The notes below the pieces were generated by a model that saw only the letters and a list, made by a program, of their open reading frames with translations, searched no databases and was not told the DNA's origin. This document shows positions 50,909-59,828 of a stretch of 64,000 nucleotides of DNA, piece by piece. Origin of the DNA: Prevotella sp. (GTDB taxonomy: Bacteria; Bacteroidota; Bacteroidia; Bacteroidales; Bacteroidaceae); NCBI GenBank assembly GCA_016285245.1, contig JAEEQH010000011.1, forward strand, positions 16,733 to 80,732, written 5' to 3'. Each line of letters starts with the position of its first letter. The stretch's first letter is position 1. The translations under genes were made by a program, and so were the position numbers.

Positions 50909-53290
50909 ATGAGAAAGACTATCCTGACCATTTGCTGCCTCCTGTTGACCACGCTGGCAGCAGCTTATAACGATGAGTTCAGTCTGGGTGATGTCACCCT
51001 GCTTGACGGTCCGCTGAAGAAGGCGTGCGACCTGAACGTCAAGACGCTGTTGCAGTATGACTGCGACCGTCTGCTCGCGCCCTATCGCAAGGAGGCCGGG
51101 CTCGAGCCGAAAGCCAAGGCCTATCCCAATTGGGAGGGACTCGACGGCCATGTGGGCGGTCACTACCTGTCGGCGTTGGCCATGAACGCGGCGATGGGCA
51201 ACGCGGAGTGCCTCCGTCGCATGGAGTATATGATCAGCGAGCTGCAGGCGTGTGCCGATGCCAATAGGAAGAACCACGCGGAGTGGGGACGTGGCTACGT
51301 GGGCGGTATGCCCAACAGCGAGCGCATCTGGTCGACGTTCAAGAAGGGCGACTTCGGCACGTACTTCGGCTCGTGGGCCCCGTTCTACAACCTGCACAAG
51401 ATGTATGCCGGCTTACGCGATGCCTGGTGGTATTGCCAAAACGAGCAGGCGAAGATACTCTTCATGGACTTCTGCGACTGGGTCATCGACCTGACGGCCG
51501 ACCTCAGCGACGAACAGATGGAGCGGATGCTCGGTAACGAGCACGGCGGCATGAACGAGGTGCTGGCCGATGCCTACGCCATCTCAAATGGCGACAGGAA
51601 GTATCTCGATGCCGCCAAGCGGTTCTCGCACCGCCGTCTGCTGACACCGATGACACAGCATATTGACAACCTCGACAATATGCACGCCAACACGCAGGTG
51701 CCAAAGGTGGTGGGCTTCCAGCGTATAGCCGAGGTGGCCAGCGACGAGGCCTACTACGAGGCCGCACAGTTCTTCTGGGACGTGGTGACTAGCCAGCGCT
51801 CGCTGGCTTTCGGCGGCAACAGCCGTCGTGAGCATTTCCCCAGCAAGGAAGCCTGCATGGACTTCATCAACGACATCGACGGCCCAGAGACTTGCAACAC
51901 CAACAATATGCTGAAGCTGACGGAAGCGCTGCACCGCCGCAACCCTGAGGCCCGCTATGCCGACTATTTTGAGCTGGCCACGTTCAACCACATCCTCTCG
52001 TCGCAGCATCCCGAGCACGGCGGCTACGTCTACTTCACACCTGCCCGTCCGCGTCACTATCGCAACTACTCGGCGCCGAACGAGGCCATGTGGTGCTGTG
52101 TGGGTACAGGCATGGAGAACCACTCGAAGTATGGCCAGTTCATCTATACACACCGTGGTGACAACCTGTTTGTCAACCTTTTCGTGGCATCGGAGCTGAA
52201 CTGGAAGGAGAAGGACGTCGTACTCCGTCAGGAGACCCTCTTCCCCTATGCCGAGACCAGTCGCATCACCGTCATGCAGGGCAAGGGTGAGTTCTCGCTG
52301 ATGGTGCGCTACCCCAGCTGGGTGAAGCCCGGACAGTTCAGCGTCAAGGTCAATGGCCAGCCCGTGAACATCGTCACTGGCCCCTCGTCCTATGTCACCA
52401 TCGACCGCAAGTGGAAGAAAGGCGACGTGGTGGAGGTCACCTTCCCAATGTATAACTACGTGAAATACCTGCCCAACGAGCCGCAGTACATCGCCCTGAT
52501 GCACGGCCCCATCCTGCTGGCTATGAAGACCGGTACCGAGGATTTGGCCCATCTGGTGGCCGACGACAGCCGCTTCGGCCAGTATGCCAGCGGCAAGAAG
52601 CTGCCCGTCAACGAGGCACCCATCCTCATCGACGACAACATCGAGGACATTGCCAACCAGCTGACCCCCGTCGCCGGCAAGCCCCTCCACTTCAATTTCC
52701 GAAAGGATGGTCAGCTGTCAACTGTTAACTGTCAACTGTCAGCTATCGAACTGATGCCCTTCTTCGAGCTTCACGACGCCCGCTACATGATGTACTGGCT
52801 CGCCCTGTCGGAGCAGAGTTACAAGGGCTATCTCGCCGACCTCGCCCGTCAGGAGCAGGAGCGTCAGGCGCTGGAGGCCCGTACCGTCGACAAGGTACAG
52901 CCCGGTGAGCAGCAGCCCGAGACCGACCACAAGATGGAGACCGACCGCTCGCAAGTTGGCAACACCAACGACACCTTTTGGCGCGATGCCAGCGATGGCC
53001 ACTACTTCAGCTACCTGATGCAGACGGACGGAATGTCTGACCTCTCGCTACGCCTGAAGTACTGGGGCGTGGGCGAATGGAAGAGCCACGAGTTCGACAT
53101 CTTTGTTGACGACGTGCTGGTCATGGAGGTGAACAATACCGGTAAGTACCGCATCTCCGAGTTCAAGTACGAGACCTATCCCATCCCCGCCGAACTGCTG
53201 AAGGGCAAGACACAGGTACGCGTGAAGTTCGTCGCCAAGCCGCGTAAGCAGATAGGCGAGATTTACGAAGTAAGGCTTGTAAAAGAATAA
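50909..53290 (+). CDS. GH127-type (DUF1680) beta-L-arabinofuranosidase-like protein
   Basis: FSLGDVTLLDGPLKKACDLNVKTLLQYDCDRLLAPYRKEAGL, EAMWCCVGTGMENHSKYG. Confidence 0.88.
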   Translation: MRKTILTICCLLLTTLAAAYNDEFSLGDVTLLDGPLKKACDLNVKTLLQYDCDRLLAPYRKEAGLEPKAKAYPNWEGLDGHVGGHYLSALAMNAAMGNAECLRRMEYMISELQACADANRKNHAEWGRGYVGGMPNSERIWSTFKKGDFGTYFGSWAPFYNLHKMYAGLRDAWWYCQNEQAKILFMDFCDWVIDLTADLSDEQMERMLGNEHGGMNEVLADAYAISNGDRKYLDAAKRFSHRRLLTPMTQHIDNLDNMHANTQVPKVVGFQRIAEVASDEAYYEAAQFFWDVVTSQRSLAFGGNSRREHFPSKEACMDFINDIDGPETCNTNNMLKLTEALHRRNPEARYADYFELATFNHILSSQHPEHGGYVYFTPARPRHYRNYSAPNEAMWCCVGTGMENHSKYGQFIYTHRGDNLFVNLFVASELNWKEKDVVLRQETLFPYAETSRITVMQGKGEFSLMVRYPSWVKPGQFSVKVNGQPVNIVTGPSSYVTIDRKWKKGDVVEVTFPMYNYVKYLPNEPQYIALMHGPILLAMKTGTEDLAHLVADDSRFGQYASGKKLPVNEAPILIDDNIEDIANQLTPVAGKPLHFNFRKDGQLSTVNCQLSAIELMPFFELHDARYMMYWLALSEQSYKGYLADLARQEQERQALEARTVDKVQPGEQQPETDHKMETDRSQVGNTNDTFWRDASDGHYFSYLMQTDGMSDLSLRLKYWGVGEWKSHEFDIFVDDVLVMEVNNTGKYRISEFKYETYPIPAELLKGKTQVRVKFVAKPRKQIGEIYEVRLVKE
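52713..52747. repeat. Five heptamers inside GH127 gene
   Basis: agctgtc aactgtt aactgtc aactgtc agctatc. Confidence 0.9.
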
Positions 53291-53338
53291 TAGCCCCTCC
53301 GGCAAGTTGTTTTGAAACGTAACACGAAAAGACTGACA

Positions 53339-55879
53339 ATGACAAGACTCGCATTGATTTCATTGGTGCTCTTTGTCACCATGACCGCATTGGCACATGA
53401 GCAATTCTGCATTGCCAAGGACGGCAAGGCTGCTACAATTGTGGTAGATGAGAATGACTGGAAGGGCGTTATAAGAGCTGCGAACGACTTGAGCGATGAC
53501 ATCCGCAAGGTGATGGGCGTTAGCGGCGCTGTGCGCTTAATTGACAATGGACGATGGACAATTGATAATTCCATCATTGTTGGAACAATTGGCAAGAGCC
53601 GAACCATCGACCGCCTCATCAAGCAGAAGAAGCTGGATGTGAAGAAAATCAAGGGCCACTGGGAGGGCTATGTCATCGATGTGGTGGATGGAAACCTCGT
53701 CATTGCTGGTAACGACAAGCGCGGCACAATCTACGGCATCTACGAAATTTCCCGCCGCATTGGCGTCTCGCCCTGGTACTGGATGGCTGACGCTCCCGTG
53801 GTACACAAGGATGAGCTGTACTACAACGACGGCTACGAATACGACTGGCCTGCCGTGAAGTATCGCGGCATCTTCATCAACGACGAGTGGCCCTCGTTCG
53901 GCACGTGGTGTCAGAAGCACTTCGGCGGCGTGAACTCCAAGGCCTACGAGAAGATATTTGAGCTCTTGCTGCGCCTGAAGGCCAACTATTTCTGGCCAGC
54001 CATGTGGGCGACGGCCTTCAACGAAGACGACCCCGAGAGTCCCCGTCTGGCCGACGAGATGGGTATCGTCATGGGCACCTCGCATCACGAGCCGATGATG
54101 CGCTCGCACCGCGAATACCTGAACCGAAAGGAGCAGGTGGGACCGTGGGACTATGCCACCAATAAGGAACGCGTGGACAAGTTCTTCTGCGAGGGTATGG
54201 AGCGTAACAAGGCGTACGACAACCTCGTAACCATCGGTATGCGCGGCGATGGCGACGTGGCGATGGGCAAGGGCGACGACCAGGAGAACATGAAGACGCT
54301 CCACAATGTTATCGATGGTCAGCGTAAGATTATCAAGGACATCTACGGACGTGCCGACGCCGTGCCTCAGCTTTGGGCCATCTTCACCGAGGTACAACGC
54401 TACTACGATGCCGGCTTTACCGTTCCCGATGACGTGACGCTGCTTTTCTGCGACAACAACTGGGGCTACATCCGCCGCAAGGGCACCGAGAAGGAACGCA
54501 AGCGCAAGGGCGGTCTGGGTCTCTACTACCATATCGACATGAACGGTGGCCCCTGGAACGACCGTTGGGTGAACACCACCACAGTCCCCAAACTCCGCGA
54601 GCAGCTGAACCTCGCCTACCAGAGCGGCATCGACCGCATCTGGATTATCAACGTGGGCGACCTGAAGCCGAAGGAGATGCCTATCTCGTTCATCATGGAC
54701 TATGCCTGGGACCCTGAGAGCGTGGGAGCCGGTGACGAGCAGCAGGGATGGTTACGCCAATGGACACGTAGCGTGCTTGGCGGTTGTGCCGCCGAGGATG
54801 TCAAGGAAGCTGCCGACATCATCGCTGACTATTCGAAGTATAACCTCTGGCGCAAGCCCGAGGTGCAGGTGCCGGGACTCTTCAACTACGCGGAGATGCT
54901 GCGCCTGAACAACCTCTGGCAGTCGGTCGTGCTACGCTGTGAGGCCCTCAAGGAACGTATCCCCGCTGAGGCCCAGGATGCTTTCTACCAGTTGGTCTAC
55001 TATCCCGCCGTGGCTTCGGCTGGCGTGGCCCAGATATACAACGCCGCCACGATGGGTGACAGCATCACCGTCAATCACCTCATGGCGAAAGACCAACGGC
55101 TGACCGACTATTATAATAAGGTGTTGGCTGGCGGAAAGTGGGACGGCATGATGCTCGACAACCATATCGGCTACTCCAAGTGGTCTATTCCCGACAAGAA
55201 CACGCATCCCATGAGTCTTGGCTACAAGGTCGACTACCCGCTGCTCTACTCGTTTGCCACTCCATCGAAGGAATATTCTATTCCTGCCATCGACTTTGTC
55301 AATACGGAGAGGGAGGTACACCCCTGCTTTAACGGCTGGGAGATACTTTGGGGACTCGGTCGCGGCGACGGCTGCTTGGGGGCTGCCGACGTGATGAAGG
55401 AATACCCCAATGGTGACGGCCCGGCGTTGGAGTACGACATTGACCTGTCTCCCAAAGACGGCAAGGGAACCATAGCCATCGGCATCCTACCTACGCAAGA
55501 CATCATGCCCGCTCGCGGTCTGCGTCTTGGCGTGCAGCTCGACAATTGGCCCATGACGACTGTCGACGCCCGTCAGGGACTGCACGACGAATTCCAGGAA
55601 TATACCCCAAAGAACCTCGCCCAATCGAAGAACCTGAAACCTCTCCCCCCACACAACAACCTGCTGCTCAGCGGCTGGAGGAACGGACGGAAGATGCTTC
55701 GCCGCGACGAGGTGTTCGACAACATCCGCTGGCTGGAGGTAAATTTCGTCAATACCACTCCTGGCAAGCACCGCCTGAAGCTCATCATGATCGACCCCGA
55801 AATCGTCATCGAGACCATCGTGGTGAATCCCGACAACAATCGCTACAGCTACTTTGGCGCACCGGCAAGAACAGAATAG
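53339..55879 (+). CDS. GH115-like alpha-glucuronidase
   Basis: WKGVIRAANDLSDDIRKVMG, RGIFINDEWPSFGTWCQKHFGG, LLRLKANYFWPAMWATAFNEDDP. Confidence 0.9.
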   Translation: MTRLALISLVLFVTMTALAHEQFCIAKDGKAATIVVDENDWKGVIRAANDLSDDIRKVMGVSGAVRLIDNGRWTIDNSIIVGTIGKSRTIDRLIKQKKLDVKKIKGHWEGYVIDVVDGNLVIAGNDKRGTIYGIYEISRRIGVSPWYWMADAPVVHKDELYYNDGYEYDWPAVKYRGIFINDEWPSFGTWCQKHFGGVNSKAYEKIFELLLRLKANYFWPAMWATAFNEDDPESPRLADEMGIVMGTSHHEPMMRSHREYLNRKEQVGPWDYATNKERVDKFFCEGMERNKAYDNLVTIGMRGDGDVAMGKGDDQENMKTLHNVIDGQRKIIKDIYGRADAVPQLWAIFTEVQRYYDAGFTVPDDVTLLFCDNNWGYIRRKGTEKERKRKGGLGLYYHIDMNGGPWNDRWVNTTTVPKLREQLNLAYQSGIDRIWIINVGDLKPKEMPISFIMDYAWDPESVGAGDEQQGWLRQWTRSVLGGCAAEDVKEAADIIADYSKYNLWRKPEVQVPGLFNYAEMLRLNNLWQSVVLRCEALKERIPAEAQDAFYQLVYYPAVASAGVAQIYNAATMGDSITVNHLMAKDQRLTDYYNKVLAGGKWDGMMLDNHIGYSKWSIPDKNTHPMSLGYKVDYPLLYSFATPSKEYSIPAIDFVNTEREVHPCFNGWEILWGLGRGDGCLGAADVMKEYPNGDGPALEYDIDLSPKDGKGTIAIGILPTQDIMPARGLRLGVQLDNWPMTTVDARQGLHDEFQEYTPKNLAQSKNLKPLPPHNNLLLSGWRNGRKMLRRDEVFDNIRWLEVNFVNTTPGKHRLKLIMIDPEIVIETIVVNPDNNRYSYFGAPARTE
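53540..53567. repeat. Heptamer array inside GH115 gene
   Basis: ttgacaa tggacga tggacaa ttgataa; encodes IDNGRWTIDN. Confidence 0.85.
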
Positions 55880-55892
55880 AAACAGAACAAAG

Positions 55893-57665
55893 ATGATTGA
55901 CATGAAGAGGCTATTCACTATGGGTTGTCTGCTGCTGGCTTTGAACGCGGCAGCCCAAACGGCACCTTTCGGCCCTGTGCCCACGGAGAACCAGCTGCGG
56001 TGGCAGGACATGGAGATGTACGCGTTTATCCACTACTCGCTGAACACGTATACCGATCAGGAGTGGGGCTTTGGCAACGAAGACCCGCAGCTGTTCAATC
56101 CCTCGGACCTCGACTGCCGCCAGTGGGCACGGGTCTGTAAGCAGGCGGGCATGAAGGGCATCATCTTCACCGCCAAACACCATTGCGGCTTCTGTATGTG
56201 GCCAAGTTCCTACACCGAGTACAGCGTAAAGAACGCCCCTTGGAAGAACGGCAAGGGCGACGTGGTGCGCGAGTTGGCCGATGCCTGCCGCGAGGAGGGA
56301 CTGAAGTTTGCCGTCTACCTCTCGCCTTGGGACAGGAACCACGCGGACTACGGACGGCCGGAATACGTGACGTATTTCCGCAACCAGCTCCGTGAACTGC
56401 TCACCCAGTATGGCGACATCTTCGAGGTGTGGTTCGATGGTGCCAACGGCGGCGACGGCTGGTATGGCGGCGCGAATGAGACACGACGCATAGACGGCCG
56501 CACGTACTACGGCTGGGCGGAGACGTTCCGCATGATCCGTGAGCTGCAGCCGGGAGCCGTCATCTGGAACGACGGTGGCGACCGTGGCGACCTGCGCTGG
56601 GTGGGCACCGAGGCCGGTAACGTGGGCGAGACAAACTGGAGCCTGATGCCGGCGACGGGCGACACCCCCTGGCACATGCTGCACTACGGCGTGGAGAACG
56701 GCGACGTGTGGTGTCCCGGCGAGACGAACACCAGCATCCGTCCGGGCTGGTTCTACCACGAGACGGAGAACGAACACGTGAAGAGCCTGTCGAAGCTCAT
56801 GGATACCTATTACAAGAGCGTGGGCCGCAACTCGACGCTGCTGCTCAACTTCCCCATCGCCCCGAACGGGCGGATACACCCGACGGACAGTCTGCGTGGT
56901 ATCGCCTTCAAGAAGATGATAGACGAGGTGTTCGTCAATGGAAGTGTAGAGTTTAGAGTGGATAGTGTAGAGTTTGCTACCGCCTTTCCTGCAGAAGAAG
57001 GGACAGCGGTAGCAAACTCTACACTCTACACTCTAAACTTCAAACAGCCCACGGCCATGAACCGTTTCGTGGCCGAGGAGGATATAGCCTTGGGCCAGCG
57101 GGTGAAGAATTTCTCGTTGGAGGCTGAGGTTGATGGCAAATGGGTGCCATTGCGCGATATGCTCGTTGAGAACGGTGACGGGCTGACGACTATCGGCCAC
57201 CGCCGTATCGTCTGCTTCCCGACGGTCCAGGCGACGAAGCTACGCTTCACGATAACGGACAGCAAGGCCGCGCCCGTCATCAAACGACTCGGCGTCTATC
57301 TGGCTCCCGAGCTGACGGCTGACATCCCTGACAGCGGCGAGAAGAAGTCGTCGGCGCTACACATCTTCTTTAGCTCGCCCCGTCAGATGATGGTTGACTG
57401 GGACACAGAGCAGACGTTTACCACGTTCCGCTACCTGCCGCCGCAGAACACCCGCGACGGTCTGATTACGCACTACACCCTCTGGGCCTCGACGGACTGG
57501 GCACACTGGACGAAGCTCGCCTCCGGTGAGTTCTCGAACATCGTCAACAACCCCATCTGGCAGACCATCAAGTTCCCGGCCACGAAGGCACGCATACTGA
57601 AACTCGATGCCGACCGCCTGGCCGAGGGCGAGCGCATGGGTTACGGCGATGTGGACTTCTACTAA
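55893..57665 (+). CDS. Alpha-L-fucosidase-like, GH29
   Basis: MEMYAFIHYSLNTYTDQEWGFGNEDPQLFNPSDLDCRQWARVCKQAGMKGIIFTAKHHCGFCMWPS. Confidence 0.92.
   Translation: MIDMKRLFTMGCLLLALNAAAQTAPFGPVPTENQLRWQDMEMYAFIHYSLNTYTDQEWGFGNEDPQLFNPSDLDCRQWARVCKQAGMKGIIFTAKHHCGFCMWPSSYTEYSVKNAPWKNGKGDVVRELADACREEGLKFAVYLSPWDRNHADYGRPEYVTYFRNQLRELLTQYGDIFEVWFDGANGGDGWYGGANETRRIDGRTYYGWAETFRMIRELQPGAVIWNDGGDRGDLRWVGTEAGNVGETNWSLMPATGDTPWHMLHYGVENGDVWCPGETNTSIRPGWFYHETENEHVKSLSKLMDTYYKSVGRNSTLLLNFPIAPNGRIHPTDSLRGIAFKKMIDEVFVNGSVEFRVDSVEFATAFPAEEGTAVANSTLYTLNFKQPTAMNRFVAEEDIALGQRVKNFSLEAEVDGKWVPLRDMLVENGDGLTTIGHRRIVCFPTVQATKLRFTITDSKAAPVIKRLGVYLAPELTADIPDSGEKKSSALHIFFSSPRQMMVDWDTEQTFTTFRYLPPQNTRDGLITHYTLWASTDWAHWTKLASGEFSNIVNNPIWQTIKFPATKARILKLDADRLAEGERMGYGDVDFY
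56950..57039. repeat. In-frame hairpin insertion in GH29 gene: 34-bp inverted repeat, 2 mismatches, 22-bp spacer
   Basis: agtttagagtggatagtgtagagtttgctaccgc (56950-56983) / gcggtagcaaactctacactctacactctaaact (57006-57039). Confidence 0.93.
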
Positions 57666-57721
57666 ACAGCCATTCAATAGCCATTTCCGTTGGATTTTTG
57701 AAGATTTTCGTTCAAACGAAA

Positions 57722-57750
57722 AGCGGGGGTGCCATATAGGCACACCCGCT
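57722..57750. terminator. Bidirectional terminator between GH29 and tkt
   Basis: agcgggggtgcc atata ggcacacccgct (one mismatch). Confidence 0.75.
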
Positions 57751-57773
57751 TGTCTTATCTGTGAACGAAGTGC

Positions 57774-59786
57774 TTATGCCAGCAGCTTCTTCACCTGCTC
57801 ATAGACGTTCTGACCGGTGAAGCCGAGCTTCTCGTCGAGCACCTTGTAAGGAGCCGAGAAGCCGAACGACTCGAGACCCCAGACGGTACCGTCGGCACCT
57901 ACCAGGCCTTCGAGGTTCACGGGCAGACCGGCGGTCAGACCGAACTTCTTCTTGCCACAGGGCAGCACGCTCTGCTGGTACTCCTTCGACTGGCTGCGGA
58001 ACAGACCCTCGGAAGGAACGCTGACGACGCGTGTCTTGATGCCGTCGGCAGCCAGCAGCTTAGCGCCAGCCTCCAGCGTAGACACCTCAGAACCGGAAGC
58101 CAGCAGGATGACGTCGTAGTCGGCGTCGGAACCGGCGACAACATAGGCACCCTTCGTGGCCTGCGTGTAGTCGTTGCCCTCGGGCAGCATCTCGATGTTC
58201 TGACGCGAGAAGATGAGAGCGGTCGGGGTGTCGACGTTCTCCATAGCCATGCGCCAGCAGACGGTGGTCTCCTCGGCGTCGGCGGGACGAACGACGAGCA
58301 CGCTGTTCTTGCCGTGGTGGTTCTTCAGCTTCTCCATCAGACGAATCTGTGCCTCTTGCTCAACGGGCTCGTGGGTAGGTCCGTCCTCACCAACGCGGAA
58401 GGCGTCGTGTGTCCAGATGAACTTCACGGGCAGCTCCATGAGGGCAGCCATGCGGACAGCGGGCTTCATGTAGTCGGAGAACACGAAGAACGTGCCGCAA
58501 GCGGGGATGACACCACCGTGCAGAGCCATACCGATGCAGCAGCAAGCCATTGTCAGCTCGGCCACACCAGCCTCGAAGAAGGCACCGCTGAAGTCGCCCT
58601 TCACGATGTCCTTGGTCTTCTTCAGGAAGCCGTTGGTATTGTCGGAGTTCGACAGGTCGGCGGAAGCGCAGATCATGTTGGGCACCTGCTCAGCCAGCTG
58701 ACCGAGGACGGCAGCCGAGGCGCTACGGGTAGCGCTTCCAGCCTTCTGCTCAACCTTCGTCCAGTCAATCTTCGGAGCCTTGCCGCTGAACCACTCCTCG
58801 AGCTGGGCAGCCTTCTCGGGATTAGCCTTTGCCCACTCAGCCTTGGCAGCATAGCGCTCAGCCACAATCTTCTTCAGCTCCTCAGCACGCTTGGCATAGA
58901 GCTCTTGCACCTCGGGGAAGATCTGGAAGGGGTTCTCAGGATCGGCACCGAGGTTCTTCATCGTGTTGATATAGGCGTCGCCACCGAGGGGAGCACCGTG
59001 GGTAGCGCAGTTCGACTCGTACGAGCTGTTGTCAGCCTTGCGGGCACCCTTGCCCATGATGCAATGGCCGATGATGAGGCTCGGACGCTCCTTCTCAGCC
59101 TGTGCCTTCTTGATGGCCTCGCGGATTTGGTCGACGTCGTTACCGTCAATCTTCTGCACGTACCAGCCCCATGCCTCGTACTTCTTGGCGGTGTCCTCGC
59201 AGGTCACCACCTCGGTCTTCGTAGAGAGCTGGATGTCGTTGGCGTCGTAGAACATGATGAGGTTGTCCAGGCCCAGGTTACCGGCAATACGGCCAGCACC
59301 CTGTGAGATCTCCTCCTGCACGCCACCGTCAGAGATGTAGGCGTAGATGGTCTGGTTCATGACGTCGCCCAGACGAGCCTTCAGGAACTTGGCTGCGATG
59401 GCAGCACCGACGGCGAAGGTGTGACCCTGTCCGAGGGGACCAGAGGTATTCTCAATGCCGCGCTCAATCTCGCGCTCAGGGTGACCGGGGGTCACCGAGC
59501 CCCACTGACGCAGGTTCTTCAGGTCCTCCAGCGAGTACTTGCCGATGAGGGCGAGCTGGCTGTAGAGCATCGGAGCCATGTGGCCGGGGTCGAGGAAGAA
59601 GCGGTCGCGCCCCTCCCAAGCGGGATTCTCGGGATCGTAGACCAGGAACTCTGAGTACAGGGTGTTGATGAAGTCAGCACCACCCATGGCGCCGCCGGGG
59701 TGACCCGACTTGGCCTTTTCAACCATCGATGCAGCGAGGATACGGATGTTGTCCGCTGCGCGATTCATAACTTTGTTGTCGTTCAT
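57774..59786 (-). CDS. tkt: Transketolase
   Basis: KSGHPGGAMGGADFINTLYSEFL, GHTFAVGAAIAAKFL, THDAFRVGEDGPTHEPVEQ. Confidence 0.96.
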   Translation of the reverse strand: MNDNKVMNRAADNIRILAASMVEKAKSGHPGGAMGGADFINTLYSEFLVYDPENPAWEGRDRFFLDPGHMAPMLYSQLALIGKYSLEDLKNLRQWGSVTPGHPEREIERGIENTSGPLGQGHTFAVGAAIAAKFLKARLGDVMNQTIYAYISDGGVQEEISQGAGRIAGNLGLDNLIMFYDANDIQLSTKTEVVTCEDTAKKYEAWGWYVQKIDGNDVDQIREAIKKAQAEKERPSLIIGHCIMGKGARKADNSSYESNCATHGAPLGGDAYINTMKNLGADPENPFQIFPEVQELYAKRAEELKKIVAERYAAKAEWAKANPEKAAQLEEWFSGKAPKIDWTKVEQKAGSATRSASAAVLGQLAEQVPNMICASADLSNSDNTNGFLKKTKDIVKGDFSGAFFEAGVAELTMACCCIGMALHGGVIPACGTFFVFSDYMKPAVRMAALMELPVKFIWTHDAFRVGEDGPTHEPVEQEAQIRLMEKLKNHHGKNSVLVVRPADAEETTVCWRMAMENVDTPTALIFSRQNIEMLPEGNDYTQATKGAYVVAGSDADYDVILLASGSEVSTLEAGAKLLAADGIKTRVVSVPSEGLFRSQSKEYQQSVLPCGKKKFGLTAGLPVNLEGLVGADGTVWGLESFGFSAPYKVLDEKLGFTGQNVYEQVKKLLA

Positions 59787-59828
59787 AACTAATATATTAA
59801 ATATGAAAAAATAATTATTAAAAGGTTC

